A DNA stretch of 33,065 nt, taken from an uncultured Castellaniella sp. GTDB lineage: Bacteria; Pseudomonadota; Gammaproteobacteria; Burkholderiales; Burkholderiaceae_B. The translations under genes and the position numbers were made by a program. This document shows, in pieces, positions 21,940 to 30,149 of this stretch; the first letter of the stretch is position 1; every line of letters begins with the position of its first letter. The stretch spans positions 1 to 33,065 of the forward strand of contig NZ_CALKHS010000002.1 of assembly GCF_937988725.1 (NCBI RefSeq), given 5' to 3'. The notes under the pieces were generated by a model. It was not told where the DNA came from. It saw nothing but the letters and a program-made list of their open reading frames with translations, and ran no database searches.

Positions 21940-22749
21940 ATGAATTTCATCGCCCCGACCCCTGATGCGCCGGCCTTGCTGACGCCCATCCCCGCCCTGT
22001 CGGACAATTACATCTGGATGGTACAAAAAAACGGCCACGCCATCGTCGTGGACCCCGGCGAAGCCGGCCCGGTGCTGGACCGGCTGACGCCCGGCCTGAC
22101 GCTGGAAGCCATCCTGATCACCCACCACCATCACGATCACGTCGGCGGCGTGCAGGCATTACACCAGCGAACCGGGGCCCGCGTCTACGGGCCGCGCCAC
22201 GAAAACATCCCGGTGTGCGACGTGCCTCTGGGCGAAGGCGATCTGGTCGACCTGCCCGGCATCGGCCTTCGGTTCCAGATCCTGGACATCCCCGGCCACA
22301 CGGCCGGACACATCGCCTACGTCGGGCGTCTGGACGCCGGCCAGACCGCCCTGTTCTGCGGCGATACGCTGTTCGCGGCGGGGTGCGGAAGGCTGTTCGA
22401 AGGCACCCCTGCACAAATGCACGAATCCTTGGGTAAAATCGGGTGTTTGCCTCCGGATACCCTGGTGTGCTGCGCACACGAATATACGGCGGCCAATATT
22501 CGCTGGGCCCTGCAGGTCGAACCGACCAACGCTGCATTGCAGGCGCGTGCCCAGGATACGGCGCAGCTGCGCGCCCAGGGTCTGCCAACCGTGCCGTCAC
22601 GGCTGGGCCTGGAACTGCAGACGAACCCGTTCCTGCGCACCGGCCTCCCGGATATCCGGGCTGCGGCCAGCCAACACGCCGCCACACCACTGAACACGCC
22701 CCTGGCGGTTTTTGCGGGTCTGCGCGAATGGAAGAACAACTTCAAATGA
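21940..22749 (+). CDS. gloB: Hydroxyacylglutathione hydrolase (glyoxalase II)
   Basis: The protein has 269 residues. THHHHDHVGG at 61-70 supplies the metal ligands H62, H64, D66 and H67 of the metallo-beta-lactamase fold; further ligands lie in DIPGHTAGHIAY and FCGDTLFAAGCGRLFEG, and CCAHEYTAANIRWAL is the glyoxalase II signature. It hydrolyses S-lactoylglutathione to lactate and glutathione, finishing methylglyoxal detoxification. It is followed after seven bases by mltD. Confidence 0.96.
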   Translation: MNFIAPTPDAPALLTPIPALSDNYIWMVQKNGHAIVVDPGEAGPVLDRLTPGLTLEAILITHHHHDHVGGVQALHQRTGARVYGPRHENIPVCDVPLGEGDLVDLPGIGLRFQILDIPGHTAGHIAYVGRLDAGQTALFCGDTLFAAGCGRLFEGTPAQMHESLGKIGCLPPDTLVCCAHEYTAANIRWALQVEPTNAALQARAQDTAQLRAQGLPTVPSRLGLELQTNPFLRTGLPDIRAAASQHAATPLNTPLAVFAGLREWKNNFK

Positions 22750-22756
22750 TCCGCTC

Positions 22757-24142
22757 ATGAAAATCCTGCGACTGATACTGCCGCTGATCCTGGTCCTCCT
22801 GGCTGGCTGCGCCACCCACCGAACCCCCACCGATCAGCGGCAGGCCTATGTGGCAGAAGACACATCCCGCACCGTCGACCTGACCCATCCCCCCCGCGAC
22901 ATGTGGGATCGCGTGCGACGCGGTTTCTCCATCCCCAACCTGCACAGCGAACGAGTCGATTACTGGACCGACTACTACGCGGCGCACCCCCAGTCGGTCC
23001 TGCTCATGAGCCAGCGGGCCGGAAAATACCTGTACTACATCGTCGACGAACTGAACCGCCGCGGCCTGCCCACGGAACTGGCCCTGCTGCCCTTCGTCGA
23101 ATCGGCCTACGACCCCACCGCCCTGTCGCGCTCCCAGGCGTCGGGCCTGTGGCAGTTCATCCCCAGCACCGGCCTGCACTACAAGCTGCAGCAGGACTGG
23201 TGGCGCGACCAGCGCCGCGACCCGGTCGCGTCCACCCAGGCGGCTCTGGACTACCTCAGCTACCTGTACGATTTCCAGGGCGACTGGTACCTGGCCCTGG
23301 CGTCCTACAACTGGGGCGAAGGCGCCGTCAAACGCGCCATGGACAAGGCCGTCAGCAACGACAAGCTGCCGATCTACACCCAGCTGGACATGCCCGACGA
23401 AACGCGCAACTACGTCCCCAAGCTGCAGGCCATCAAGAACATCATCGCCCGCCCGGAAAAATACGGCATCACCCTGCCCAAGGTCAGCAACAGCCCCTAC
23501 TTCACGACGGTGCACAAATCGCGCGACATGGACATCGCCGTGGCGGCGGCCCTGGCCGAAATGCCCATCGAGGACTTCCGCGCCCTGAACCCCGCCTACA
23601 ATCGGCCCGTGATGCTGGCGGAACACAACCCCGCACTGCACCTGCCGCTGGACAAGGTCGCCGTCTTCAACAGCAATCTCGAAACCTATACCGGCCGGCT
23701 GTCCTCCTGGCAGGTCATGCACCCCAAGCGCGGCCAGTCCCTGGCCGCCATCGCCAAATCCTACGGCATCACCCTGGACCAACTGCGCCAGGCCAACAAC
23801 CTGGGTTCGCGGCAGACACAGGCGAAGGTCGCCACCCTGCTGATCCCGGCGGCGCCCGCCGCCGAAGACAGCGGCATCCGGCTGGCGTCCTACGACCCCG
23901 AAACGGACAAGCCCGCCCTGCGCCAGGTCCGGACGGCGCCGCCCGCCGTGCGCACGACGGCCCGCCTGAGATCCACCCCCAGCGTTCGCACGCACACCAT
24001 CCGCAAGGGCGACACCCTGTATTCCCTGGCCCGCCGCTACAACACCTCGGTGGACGCCCTGCGCAAGCTGAACAATCTGAAGAGTTCATCCCTGTCCACC
24101 GGCCAGCGCCTGCGCGTGCCCGGCACGGACATGCAAGGCTAA
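22757..24142 (+). CDS. mltD: Membrane-bound lytic murein transglycosylase D
   Basis: The protein has 461 residues. A lipoprotein signal ends in LLAGC (lipidated C18). The SLT domain (about 85-230) contains LPFVESAYDPTALSRSQASG with catalytic E115, then LWQFIPSTG and LALASYNWGEGAV. Two LysM repeats follow: one near 315-350 (HPKRGQSLAAIAKSYGITLD) and one at the C-terminus (HTIRKGDTLYSLARRYNTSV). It cleaves peptidoglycan glycan strands, leaving 1,6-anhydromuramyl ends, at the outer membrane. The recycling kinase anmK begins at the far end of this window, a functional but not operonic link. Confidence 0.96.
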   Translation: MKILRLILPLILVLLAGCATHRTPTDQRQAYVAEDTSRTVDLTHPPRDMWDRVRRGFSIPNLHSERVDYWTDYYAAHPQSVLLMSQRAGKYLYYIVDELNRRGLPTELALLPFVESAYDPTALSRSQASGLWQFIPSTGLHYKLQQDWWRDQRRDPVASTQAALDYLSYLYDFQGDWYLALASYNWGEGAVKRAMDKAVSNDKLPIYTQLDMPDETRNYVPKLQAIKNIIARPEKYGITLPKVSNSPYFTTVHKSRDMDIAVAAALAEMPIEDFRALNPAYNRPVMLAEHNPALHLPLDKVAVFNSNLETYTGRLSSWQVMHPKRGQSLAAIAKSYGITLDQLRQANNLGSRQTQAKVATLLIPAAPAAEDSGIRLASYDPETDKPALRQVRTAPPAVRTTARLRSTPSVRTHTIRKGDTLYSLARRYNTSVDALRKLNNLKSSSLSTGQRLRVPGTDMQG

Positions 24143-24168
24143 AAATTCATCCATAGGACCAATACATC

Positions 24169-24951
24169 ATGGGTTTTCTGAACGGCAAACGCATCCTGAT
24201 CACCGGAGTGCTCTCGAATCGCTCCATCGCCTACGGCATCGCGCATGCCTGCCGCGCCCAAGGCGCCGAACTCGCCCTGACCTACGTGGGCGAGCGCTTC
24301 GAAGAGCGCGTGCGCGGCTTTGCCAAGGACCTGGGCAGCGACATCGTCATCCCCTGCGACGTGGGTGACGACGCCCAGATCGACGCCGCCTTCGCCTCTC
24401 TGCGCGAACGCTGGGACGGTCTGGACGGCCTGGTGCACTCGATCGGCTTCGCCCCGCGCGACGCCCTGGAAGGCGACTTCCTGGACGGCATGACGCGCGA
24501 AAATTTCCGCGTGGCCCACGACATTTCCGCCTACAGCTTCCCCGCGCTGGCCAAGGCCGCCCTGCCCCTGCTGGAAGGCCGCAACGGCTCCGTGCTGACC
24601 CTGACCTATCTGGGCGCCGAAAAGGCCATCCCCAACTACAACATGATGGGCCTGGCCAAGGCATCCCTGGAAGCCAGCGTACGCTACCTGGCCAAATCCC
24701 TGGGCAAGAAAGGCCTGCGCGCCAACGGCATTTCCGCCGGCCCGATCAAGACCCTGGCCGCCAGCGGCATCCGCGACTTTTCCAACATGCTGAAATACGT
24801 GGAATCGCAATCGCCGCTGGGCCGCAACGTCACCATCGAGGACGTCGGCAACGCCGCCTCCTTCCTGCTGTCGGACCTGGCCGCCGGCATCACGGGCGAA
24901 ATCCTGCACGTGGACTGCGGCTTCTCCAACACCGTGCCGGGCATGGACTGA
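24169..24951 (+). CDS. fabI: Enoyl-[acyl-carrier-protein] reductase (NADH)
   Basis: The protein has 260 residues. ITGVLSNRSIAYGIAHACRA at 11-30 is the FabI form of the NADH-binding turn. Y147 in LTYLGAEKA, and Y157 and K164 in YNMMGLAK, are the catalytic residues, each one position later than in the E. coli enzyme. It carries out the last reduction of each fatty-acid elongation cycle. It follows mltD after 26 bases and is likely transcribed with it. Confidence 0.97.
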   Translation: MGFLNGKRILITGVLSNRSIAYGIAHACRAQGAELALTYVGERFEERVRGFAKDLGSDIVIPCDVGDDAQIDAAFASLRERWDGLDGLVHSIGFAPRDALEGDFLDGMTRENFRVAHDISAYSFPALAKAALPLLEGRNGSVLTLTYLGAEKAIPNYNMMGLAKASLEASVRYLAKSLGKKGLRANGISAGPIKTLAASGIRDFSNMLKYVESQSPLGRNVTIEDVGNAASFLLSDLAAGITGEILHVDCGFSNTVPGMD

Positions 24952-24990
24952 TAATCCCGCCTGTCAGCAACCAGGATCAGGCAGACCGCC

Positions 24991-25470
24991 GTGGCGCAAT
25001 CGGAACAGGACAGAAACCGCAGCAAGCTGCACGGTTTTCTGGAAGACAAGCTGAAGTGGCACGACTACACCCACCTGGTCGTGGCCGATGACGATATGGA
25101 TCCGGCCGCCTGGTTCCTGCACACCATCGGCCTGGCCCGTTCGGGGCAGCCCGAACTGATCGTCACCGGCACGCTGGACCACGCCCTGGCCATGGACGTG
25201 ATCTCCGACCTCGTGGCCTACGGCCGCCAGTCGGGCGGCCTGGCCGACGGCCAGCGGCCGGGTCCGGCCGTCCGCATTCCGGTGCTGCTGCGCGACGTCT
25301 CGACCCCTTTCGTCCTGGCGCAGCGGGTCGCCCAGGCCAGCAGCCGCTTCGGCGCCTCGATCCGCGTGCTGCAGGTCCTCTGGTCCGACGCCGCCGGACG
25401 CTTCCCGAACGACCCGGCCTACGATCAGGCGACATCTCCGCAGCAGGCGCTGTGGGACATGGGCGCCTGA
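24991..25470 (+). CDS. DUF4262-like hypothetical protein
   Basis: The protein has 159 residues from GTG 24991, with CAGGATCAGG a few bases upstream. WHDYTHLVVADDDMDPAAWF, then LHTIGLARSGQPELIVTGTL, matches the DUF4262 pattern (a short strand, acidic turn, xxYTIGL and PELIVxGL). No biochemical role is known to me. The distance to fabI (39 bases) suggests co-transcription. There are no membrane segments or signal peptide. Confidence 0.8.
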   Translation: MAQSEQDRNRSKLHGFLEDKLKWHDYTHLVVADDDMDPAAWFLHTIGLARSGQPELIVTGTLDHALAMDVISDLVAYGRQSGGLADGQRPGPAVRIPVLLRDVSTPFVLAQRVAQASSRFGASIRVLQVLWSDAAGRFPNDPAYDQATSPQQALWDMGA

Positions 25471-25565
25471 CACGGCGCCCGAAATGCCTGCCACGCGGCC
25501 TGATCGGCAAAGAGGCCGTCGTCTCGCACGACGCCAGGATCGAACCGAGCGATCCGCCGTAGGCG

Positions 25566-25595
25566 AAAAAAAGGGCCTCTGACAAGCAGAGGCCC
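25566..25595 (-). terminator. Rho-independent terminator of tRNA-Ser
   Basis: On the minus strand the perfect 8-bp stem GGGCCTCT/AGAGGCCC with a 7-base loop is followed directly by seven T residues. It begins about ten bases after the tRNA-Ser 3' end. This is the strongest terminator in the window. Confidence 0.93.
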
Positions 25596-25604
25596 CGATA
25601 TTCC

Positions 25605-25695
25605 TGGCGGACAAGGGGGGATTCGAACCCCCGATACGCTATTCACGTATACACGCTTTCCAGGCGTGCGCCTTCAACCACTCGGCCACCTGTCC
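25605..25695 (-). tRNA. tRNA-Ser(GGA), with encoded CCA
   Basis: A 91-base class II tRNA on the minus strand. The acceptor is GGACAGG, the D-arm GGCCGAGTGGTTGAAGGC, the anticodon loop CTGGAAA with anticodon GGA (serine UCC/UCU), and a long variable arm (GTGTATACGTGAATAGCGTA region) precedes the T-arm GGGGGTTCGAATCCCCC; the end is GCCA. It is followed by a strong terminator. Confidence 0.97.
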
Positions 25696-25795
25696 TGCAC
25701 ACCTGCCGGCAGACCCGACAAGCGAAGTCCGTCATTCTAGCATGAATGTCAATCCGGCAACACAAGATCGGGGGATCTTCCTCCCGCCCGCGGCG

Positions 25796-26440
25796 TCAGG
25801 CCAGGCTGGGCGCCGGCACCGGCGCGGCGCCCATTTCCCCGACCATGCGCTCGACGTACCGGGCGATCAGATCGATCTCCAGGTTGACTGAAGAGCCGAC
25901 CCGCAGATTGCGCAAGGTCGTCATCTGCACCGTATGCGGGATCAGGTTGATGGAGATTTCGGTGCCCTCTTCCTGATCGTCCACGCGATTGACGGTCAGG
26001 CTGACGCCATTGACCGTGATCGAGCCTTTGTACGCCAGGTACTTGGACAGGTGCGCGGGCACGATGACGCGCAATTCGGTGGATTCGCCCACGGCGTCGA
26101 AGCACGTCACCCGCCCCACGCCGTCGACGTGGCCGGACACCAGATGCCCGTCCAGGCTGTCGCCCAGCCGCAGCGCGTGTTCCAGGTTGACCTCGCCCTC
26201 GCGATCCAGGCCGCAGGTGCGCACCAGGCTTTCGCGCGAGACGTCGACCTCGAACGCGGCATCCTGCAAGGCGACCACCGTCATGCAGGCGCCCTGGATG
26301 GCGATCGAGTCCCCCAGGCGGGTCGCCTGCAGGGGCAGGCCGCCGGCATCGATCACCAGCCGCACGCCGGCGTCTTCCCGATCCCCCAGGGAGCGAACTT
26401 CGGTGATGCGGCCGACCGCCGCCACGATTCCTGTAAACAT
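25796..26440 (-). CDS. ribE: Riboflavin synthase, alpha chain
   Basis: The protein has 214 residues, starting MFTGIVAAVGRI, the invariant N-terminus. It has two lumazine-binding repeats: the first about 1-97 (with NLEHALRLGDSLDGHLVSGH at its end) and the second from about 98 (TCFDAVGESTELRVIVPAHL, YLAYKGSITVNGVSLTVN). It dismutates two molecules of 6,7-dimethyl-8-ribityllumazine to riboflavin. A longer frame to 26569 runs into ribD and is not the start. It is 67 bases downstream of ribD. No FMN riboswitch is seen before it. Confidence 0.96.
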   Translation of the reverse strand: MFTGIVAAVGRITEVRSLGDREDAGVRLVIDAGGLPLQATRLGDSIAIQGACMTVVALQDAAFEVDVSRESLVRTCGLDREGEVNLEHALRLGDSLDGHLVSGHVDGVGRVTCFDAVGESTELRVIVPAHLSKYLAYKGSITVNGVSLTVNRVDDQEEGTEISINLIPHTVQMTTLRNLRVGSSVNLEIDLIARYVERMVGEMGAAPVPAPSLA

Positions 26441-26507
26441 GACGATTCCATCCATCAAAGTGTTCCGCGCCGACCGGGGCGCGGATCCGTTCTTTCGGGG
26501 CGGCGAT

Positions 26508-27680
26508 TCAGCCCAGTGTCCGGGCCGGCAGGCCGCAGGCCGCCCGCAGAGCCTGCCAGCGGCCCGCATGCCGCATTCTCAAGCGCATGTCCGCGCCCAA
26601 CTGTACCGCATCCAGGAACTCATAGCGGTAGGCCTGGTCCAGCGATGGAATGGGGGCCGGCAACGCGGCCAGGCCCTGACCGTCCCCGACGATGCTGGGG
26701 GCGACATACGCCACCCATTCATCGACATGCCCGCCCGCCACCAGGGCCCCCTGCAGGCGGGCGCCGGCTTCGACGTGGACTTCGTTGATCTCGTGGTCGC
26801 CCAGCCAGCACAGCAGGGCGTTCAGGTCCAGCGCGCCATTCTCGCCCAGGGGCAGGACGATGACGCGCACGTTGCGTCCCGCCAGCCGGGCTGCCTTGCC
26901 GGCATCGGCCCGGGCGGTGAAGATCCAGACAGGGTCGCCGTTGAACAGCCGGGCCTGTTCCGAAATGATGAATTGCGTATCGAGCACGGCCCGGATGGGC
27001 TGCCGGGGCGTCTGCACGGCCCGGACGTCCAGCAGCGGATTGTCCGTCAGGACCGTGCCGATGCCGGTCAGCACCACGCAGGCCCGGGCGCGCCAGCCAT
27101 GCCCGTCGGCGCGGGCGGCATCGCCCGTGATCCACTGGGAACGGCCGTCCGGCAGCGCGGTATGGCCATCGAAGGACGCGGCGGACTTCAGCCACAGCCA
27201 GGGCGTGCCGCGCGTCATGCGGGCGCAGAACCCGGGGTTCTGCGCCAGGGAGTCATCGGCCATCAGGCCGGCGTCGACATCCAGGCCGGCGGCCCGCAAG
27301 CGTTCGATTCCCTGCCCCGCCACCCGAGGGTTGGGATCCTGCAAGGCGACCACCACGCGGCGGATGCCCGCGGCGATCAGCGCATCCGCGCAGGGCGGCG
27401 TGCGCCCCTGATGGCTGCAGGGTTCCAGGGTGACGTAGGCCGTCGATCCCCGGACGTCCAGCTGCTGCTGTTGCGCCAGCCACAGAGCCTGGGCTTCGGC
27501 ATGCCGGCCGCCGGCTTCCTGGGTATTGCCTTCCGCCAGCCAGCGGCCGTCGCGCACCAGCACGCAGCCGACCCGCGGATTCGGATTGCTGAGATACAGG
27601 GATTTTTCCGCAACCGCCAGCGCCCGCCGCATCCAGCGGTGATCTTCGACCAACTGCGATGCCGCTTCAGGACCGCTCAT
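26508..27680 (-). CDS. ribD: Bifunctional riboflavin biosynthesis deaminase/reductase
   Basis: The protein has 390 residues from ATG 27680-27678. The N-terminal deaminase has GGRHAEAQAL and EPCSHQGRTPPCADAL, the HAE and PCxxxxxxxxC zinc ligands. The C-terminal reductase begins about residue 150 (LWLKSAASFDGHTAL) and has NEVHVEAGARLQGALVAGG. It converts the pyrimidine product of GTP cyclohydrolase II by deamination and ribose side-chain reduction. Its start overlaps the end of nrdR by 14 bases. The order nrdR-ribD-ribE is common in proteobacteria. Confidence 0.96.
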   Translation of the reverse strand: MSGPEAASQLVEDHRWMRRALAVAEKSLYLSNPNPRVGCVLVRDGRWLAEGNTQEAGGRHAEAQALWLAQQQQLDVRGSTAYVTLEPCSHQGRTPPCADALIAAGIRRVVVALQDPNPRVAGQGIERLRAAGLDVDAGLMADDSLAQNPGFCARMTRGTPWLWLKSAASFDGHTALPDGRSQWITGDAARADGHGWRARACVVLTGIGTVLTDNPLLDVRAVQTPRQPIRAVLDTQFIISEQARLFNGDPVWIFTARADAGKAARLAGRNVRVIVLPLGENGALDLNALLCWLGDHEINEVHVEAGARLQGALVAGGHVDEWVAYVAPSIVGDGQGLAALPAPIPSLDQAYRYEFLDAVQLGADMRLRMRHAGRWQALRAACGLPARTLG

Positions 27681-28134
27681 CGTCGGGCGCCCGGAATTCA
27701 TCGATGGTATGCACGAATTCGCGGATGTCCTCGAAGCTACGGTAGACGGACGCGAAGCGGACATACGCCACCTGGTCCAGCTGGCGCAATTCGGCCATGA
27801 CCAGTTCGCCCACATGCCCCGAGGAGACCTCGCGCTTGCCGCTGGTCAGCAGGCGTTCCTGGATGCGGACCACCGCCGCATCCAGCGCCGAGGCGCTGAC
27901 GGGGCGCTTGCGCAGGGCCAGCGCCATACTGGAGCGCAGCTTGGCGGGATTGAAATCGGCCCGGGTGCCGTTGCGTTTGACGACGGCGGGCATCATCAGA
28001 TCGACCCGTTCATAGGTCGTGAAGCGCCGGTCGCAGGCCGCGCACCGGCGCCGCCGGCGGATCGTGTCGCCTTCTTCGGAAACCCGTGAATCCACGACCT
28101 GCGTATCGGCACAGTTGCAGAACGGACACTTCAT
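27667..28134 (-). CDS. nrdR: Transcriptional repressor NrdR
   Basis: The protein has 155 residues. A zinc ribbon is formed by MKCPFCNCADTQVVDSR and RRRRRCAACDRRFTTYERVD (two CxxC pairs); an ATP-cone follows (VVKRNGTRADFNPAKLRSSM and onwards). It senses ATP/dATP and represses ribonucleotide reductase genes; those are not in this window. It lies 36 bases after glyA with a strong palindrome between. Confidence 0.97.
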   Translation of the reverse strand: MKCPFCNCADTQVVDSRVSEEGDTIRRRRRCAACDRRFTTYERVDLMMPAVVKRNGTRADFNPAKLRSSMALALRKRPVSASALDAAVVRIQERLLTSGKREVSSGHVGELVMAELRQLDQVAYVRFASVYRSFEDIREFVHTIDEFRAPDDERS

Positions 28135-28143
28135 CGGCCTATC

Positions 28144-28161
28144 GGGCGCCCGCGGGCGCCC
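28144..28161. repeat. 18-bp palindrome between glyA and nrdR
   Basis: GGGCGCCCGCGGGCGCCC is its own complement and would form a very stable hairpin. No T-run follows on the minus strand, so it is more likely a processing or pausing element than a terminator. Confidence 0.5.
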
Positions 28162-28170
28162 GCCTCCGGA

Positions 28171-29415
28171 TTAGCGATAGACGGGCAGGCGCGCCGTCAG
28201 GGCGTTGACCTGATCCCGCACGCGGGCGATATTGGCCGCATCGTCGGGGTTGTCCAGCACGTCGGCGATCAGGTTGCCCGTCAGTTCGGCCTCGGCTTCC
28301 TTGAAGCCGCGCGTGGTCATGGCCGGCGTCCCCAGGCGGATGCCGCTGGTGACGAAGGGCTTTTCCGGATCGTTGGGAATGGCGTTCTTGTTGACCGTGA
28401 TGTGCGCCTGGCCCAGGACGGCTTCGGCCGCCTTGCCAGTGATGCCCTTGGCCCGCAGGTCGACCAGCATGACGTGGCTTTCGGTGCGGCCGGACACGAT
28501 GCGCAGGCCGCGCTTGACCAGGGTGTCGGCCAGCACGCGGGCATTGGTCGCCACCTGGGCGGCATAGGCCTTGAATTCGGGCTGCAGGGCTTCGCCGAAG
28601 GCGACGGCCTTGGCGGCGATGACGTGCATCAGCGGACCGCCCTGGATGCCCGGGAAGATGGCCGAGTTGATGATCTTTTCGAACTCGGCCTTCATCATGA
28701 TGACGCCGCCGCGCGGCCCGCGCAGGGACTTGTGCGTGGTCGTGGTGACGAAGTCGGCATGCGGCACGGGATTGGGGTATTCGCCCCCGGCGACCAGGCC
28801 GGCGTAGTGGGCGATGTCCACCATGAACAGGGCGCCGTTGTCATGCGCGATGCGGGCCATGCGTTCGAAATCGATGCGCAGGGAATAGGCCGAGGCGCCG
28901 CCCACGATCAGCTTCGGCTTCAGCGTGCGGGTCAGTTCCTCGAGCTTGTCGTAGTCCAGGACTTCATTGGCGTCCAGGCCATAGGAATGGAAGTCGTACA
29001 GTTTGCCCGATGCGTTCACGGGGGACCCGTGGGTCAGGTGGCCGCCTTCGGCCAGGCTCATGCCCAGCACCGTGTCGCCGGGTTTCAGGACCGCCATGTA
29101 GACGCCCTGGTTGGCCTGGGAGCCCGAATTGGGCTGCACGTTGGCGGCTTCCGCGCCGAAGATTTCCTTGACCCGGTCGATCGCCAGCTGCTCGACGACG
29201 TCCACGTATTCGCAGCCGCCGTAATAGCGCTTGCCGGGATAGCCTTCCGCGTATTTGTTCGTCAGCTGCGTGCCCTGGGCCTGCATGACGGCCGGGCTGG
29301 CATAGTTTTCGGACGCGATGAGTTCGATGTGCTGTTCCTGGCGAACGTTTTCCTGCTGAATGGCGGCCCAGATGGCGGGATCTGCCTTGTCAAGGGTACG
29401 GGTGCGGTCAAACAT
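28171..29415 (-). CDS. glyA: Serine hydroxymethyltransferase
   Basis: The protein has 414 residues. QEQHIELIASENYASPAVMQ and NKYAEGYPGKRYYGGCEYVD are the N-terminal signatures, and VTTTTHKSLRGPRGGVIMMK holds the pyridoxal-phosphate lysine. SGIRLGTPAMTTRGF binds the substrate near the C-terminus. It interconverts serine and glycine with tetrahydrofolate, supplying one-carbon units. The start ATG 29415 is supported by the conserved N-terminus. Confidence 0.98.
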   Translation of the reverse strand: MFDRTRTLDKADPAIWAAIQQENVRQEQHIELIASENYASPAVMQAQGTQLTNKYAEGYPGKRYYGGCEYVDVVEQLAIDRVKEIFGAEAANVQPNSGSQANQGVYMAVLKPGDTVLGMSLAEGGHLTHGSPVNASGKLYDFHSYGLDANEVLDYDKLEELTRTLKPKLIVGGASAYSLRIDFERMARIAHDNGALFMVDIAHYAGLVAGGEYPNPVPHADFVTTTTHKSLRGPRGGVIMMKAEFEKIINSAIFPGIQGGPLMHVIAAKAVAFGEALQPEFKAYAAQVATNARVLADTLVKRGLRIVSGRTESHVMLVDLRAKGITGKAAEAVLGQAHITVNKNAIPNDPEKPFVTSGIRLGTPAMTTRGFKEAEAELTGNLIADVLDNPDDAANIARVRDQVNALTARLPVYR

Positions 29416-29496
29416 GAATGATCCTGAAGACTAGGGAAAGGGAATCAAGGCGCCACAGGGGCGATCGAGCAAATCATTCTAGCGCGAAGCATCCGG

Positions 29497-30129
29497 TCAC
29501 AAGGCATGCAGGCGCGGGTTCAGCGTGTAGGTGCCCGTGATCGAGGCCTTGGCCAGCACGTGCCCCTGCATGGCCGCCAGCACCTGCCCTCCGGTGAAGC
29601 GCCCGGCGACGTCCAGTTCGGCGACGTCCAGCGCGTACACGGTCAGGACATAGCGGTGGACGAGCGCATCGTTCCATGGCGGGCATGGGCCATCGTAGCC
29701 GAAGTAATCCCCGTTCATGTCGCGGTCGGCGGCAAACCAGTTGGTGTAGTCGTTCAGCCCCTGGCGCGTGCCGTCCAGGGCCAGCGGGCCGGCCTTGCCG
29801 CGCGGCGTGATGCCGCTGGCGTAGCTGCCCTCGGCCAGGCTGCGGACATCGGCCCCGACATCCACCAGCACCCAGTGATAGAAATCGCAGCGCGGCAGGT
29901 CGGCGGGCACTTCACGCCCCACCTGGTTGACGTCATCGGGCTTGCTGGGCACGTCGGGATCGACGCACAGCACCGCGAAGGACCGGACGCCGTCGGGGAC
30001 GTCCGACCAGGCCAGATGGGGATTGTTGTTGCCCGCCAGGGCCACATGATTTTGCGGATCGATGCGCGCGAAGGCGTTGCGTTCCGGAATGACTCCCTGG
30101 TCGGGGAAAGATTCGCTGTGCAGTTTCAT
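29497..30129 (-). CDS. YbhB/YbcL-type PEBP (Raf kinase inhibitor-like) protein
   Basis: The protein has 210 residues. The PEBP fold is shown by GNNNPHLAWSDVPDGVRSFA, then VLCVDPDVPS, the FYHWVLVDV strand, and DYFGYDGPCPPWNDALVHRY with the ligand-pocket CPPxxD..HxY motif. It is somewhat longer than E. coli YbhB. Function in bacteria is unknown; it may bind phospholipid or nucleotide-like anions. No signal peptide is seen, so it should be cytoplasmic. It lies 20 bases after tyrS and 81 before glyA. Confidence 0.92.
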   Translation of the reverse strand: MKLHSESFPDQGVIPERNAFARIDPQNHVALAGNNNPHLAWSDVPDGVRSFAVLCVDPDVPSKPDDVNQVGREVPADLPRCDFYHWVLVDVGADVRSLAEGSYASGITPRGKAGPLALDGTRQGLNDYTNWFAADRDMNGDYFGYDGPCPPWNDALVHRYVLTVYALDVAELDVAGRFTGGQVLAAMQGHVLAKASITGTYTLNPRLHAL

Positions 30130-30149
30130 GGGCCCTCCGGGAAACAGGC

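Noticed and set aside
25764..25779. Small hairpin AAGATC-N4-GATCTT after ribE as terminator
   Set aside because: The stem is short and AT-containing, and it is followed by GTGTTG rather than a T-run.
26441..26507. FMN riboswitch before ribE
   Set aside because: The gap between ribD and ribE is only 67 bases and shows none of the conserved RFN-element stems.
25989..27800. Plus-strand open frame of 603 codons over ribE and ribD
   Set aside because: It is a shadow of two certain riboflavin genes; its composition is that of antisense GC-rich sequence.
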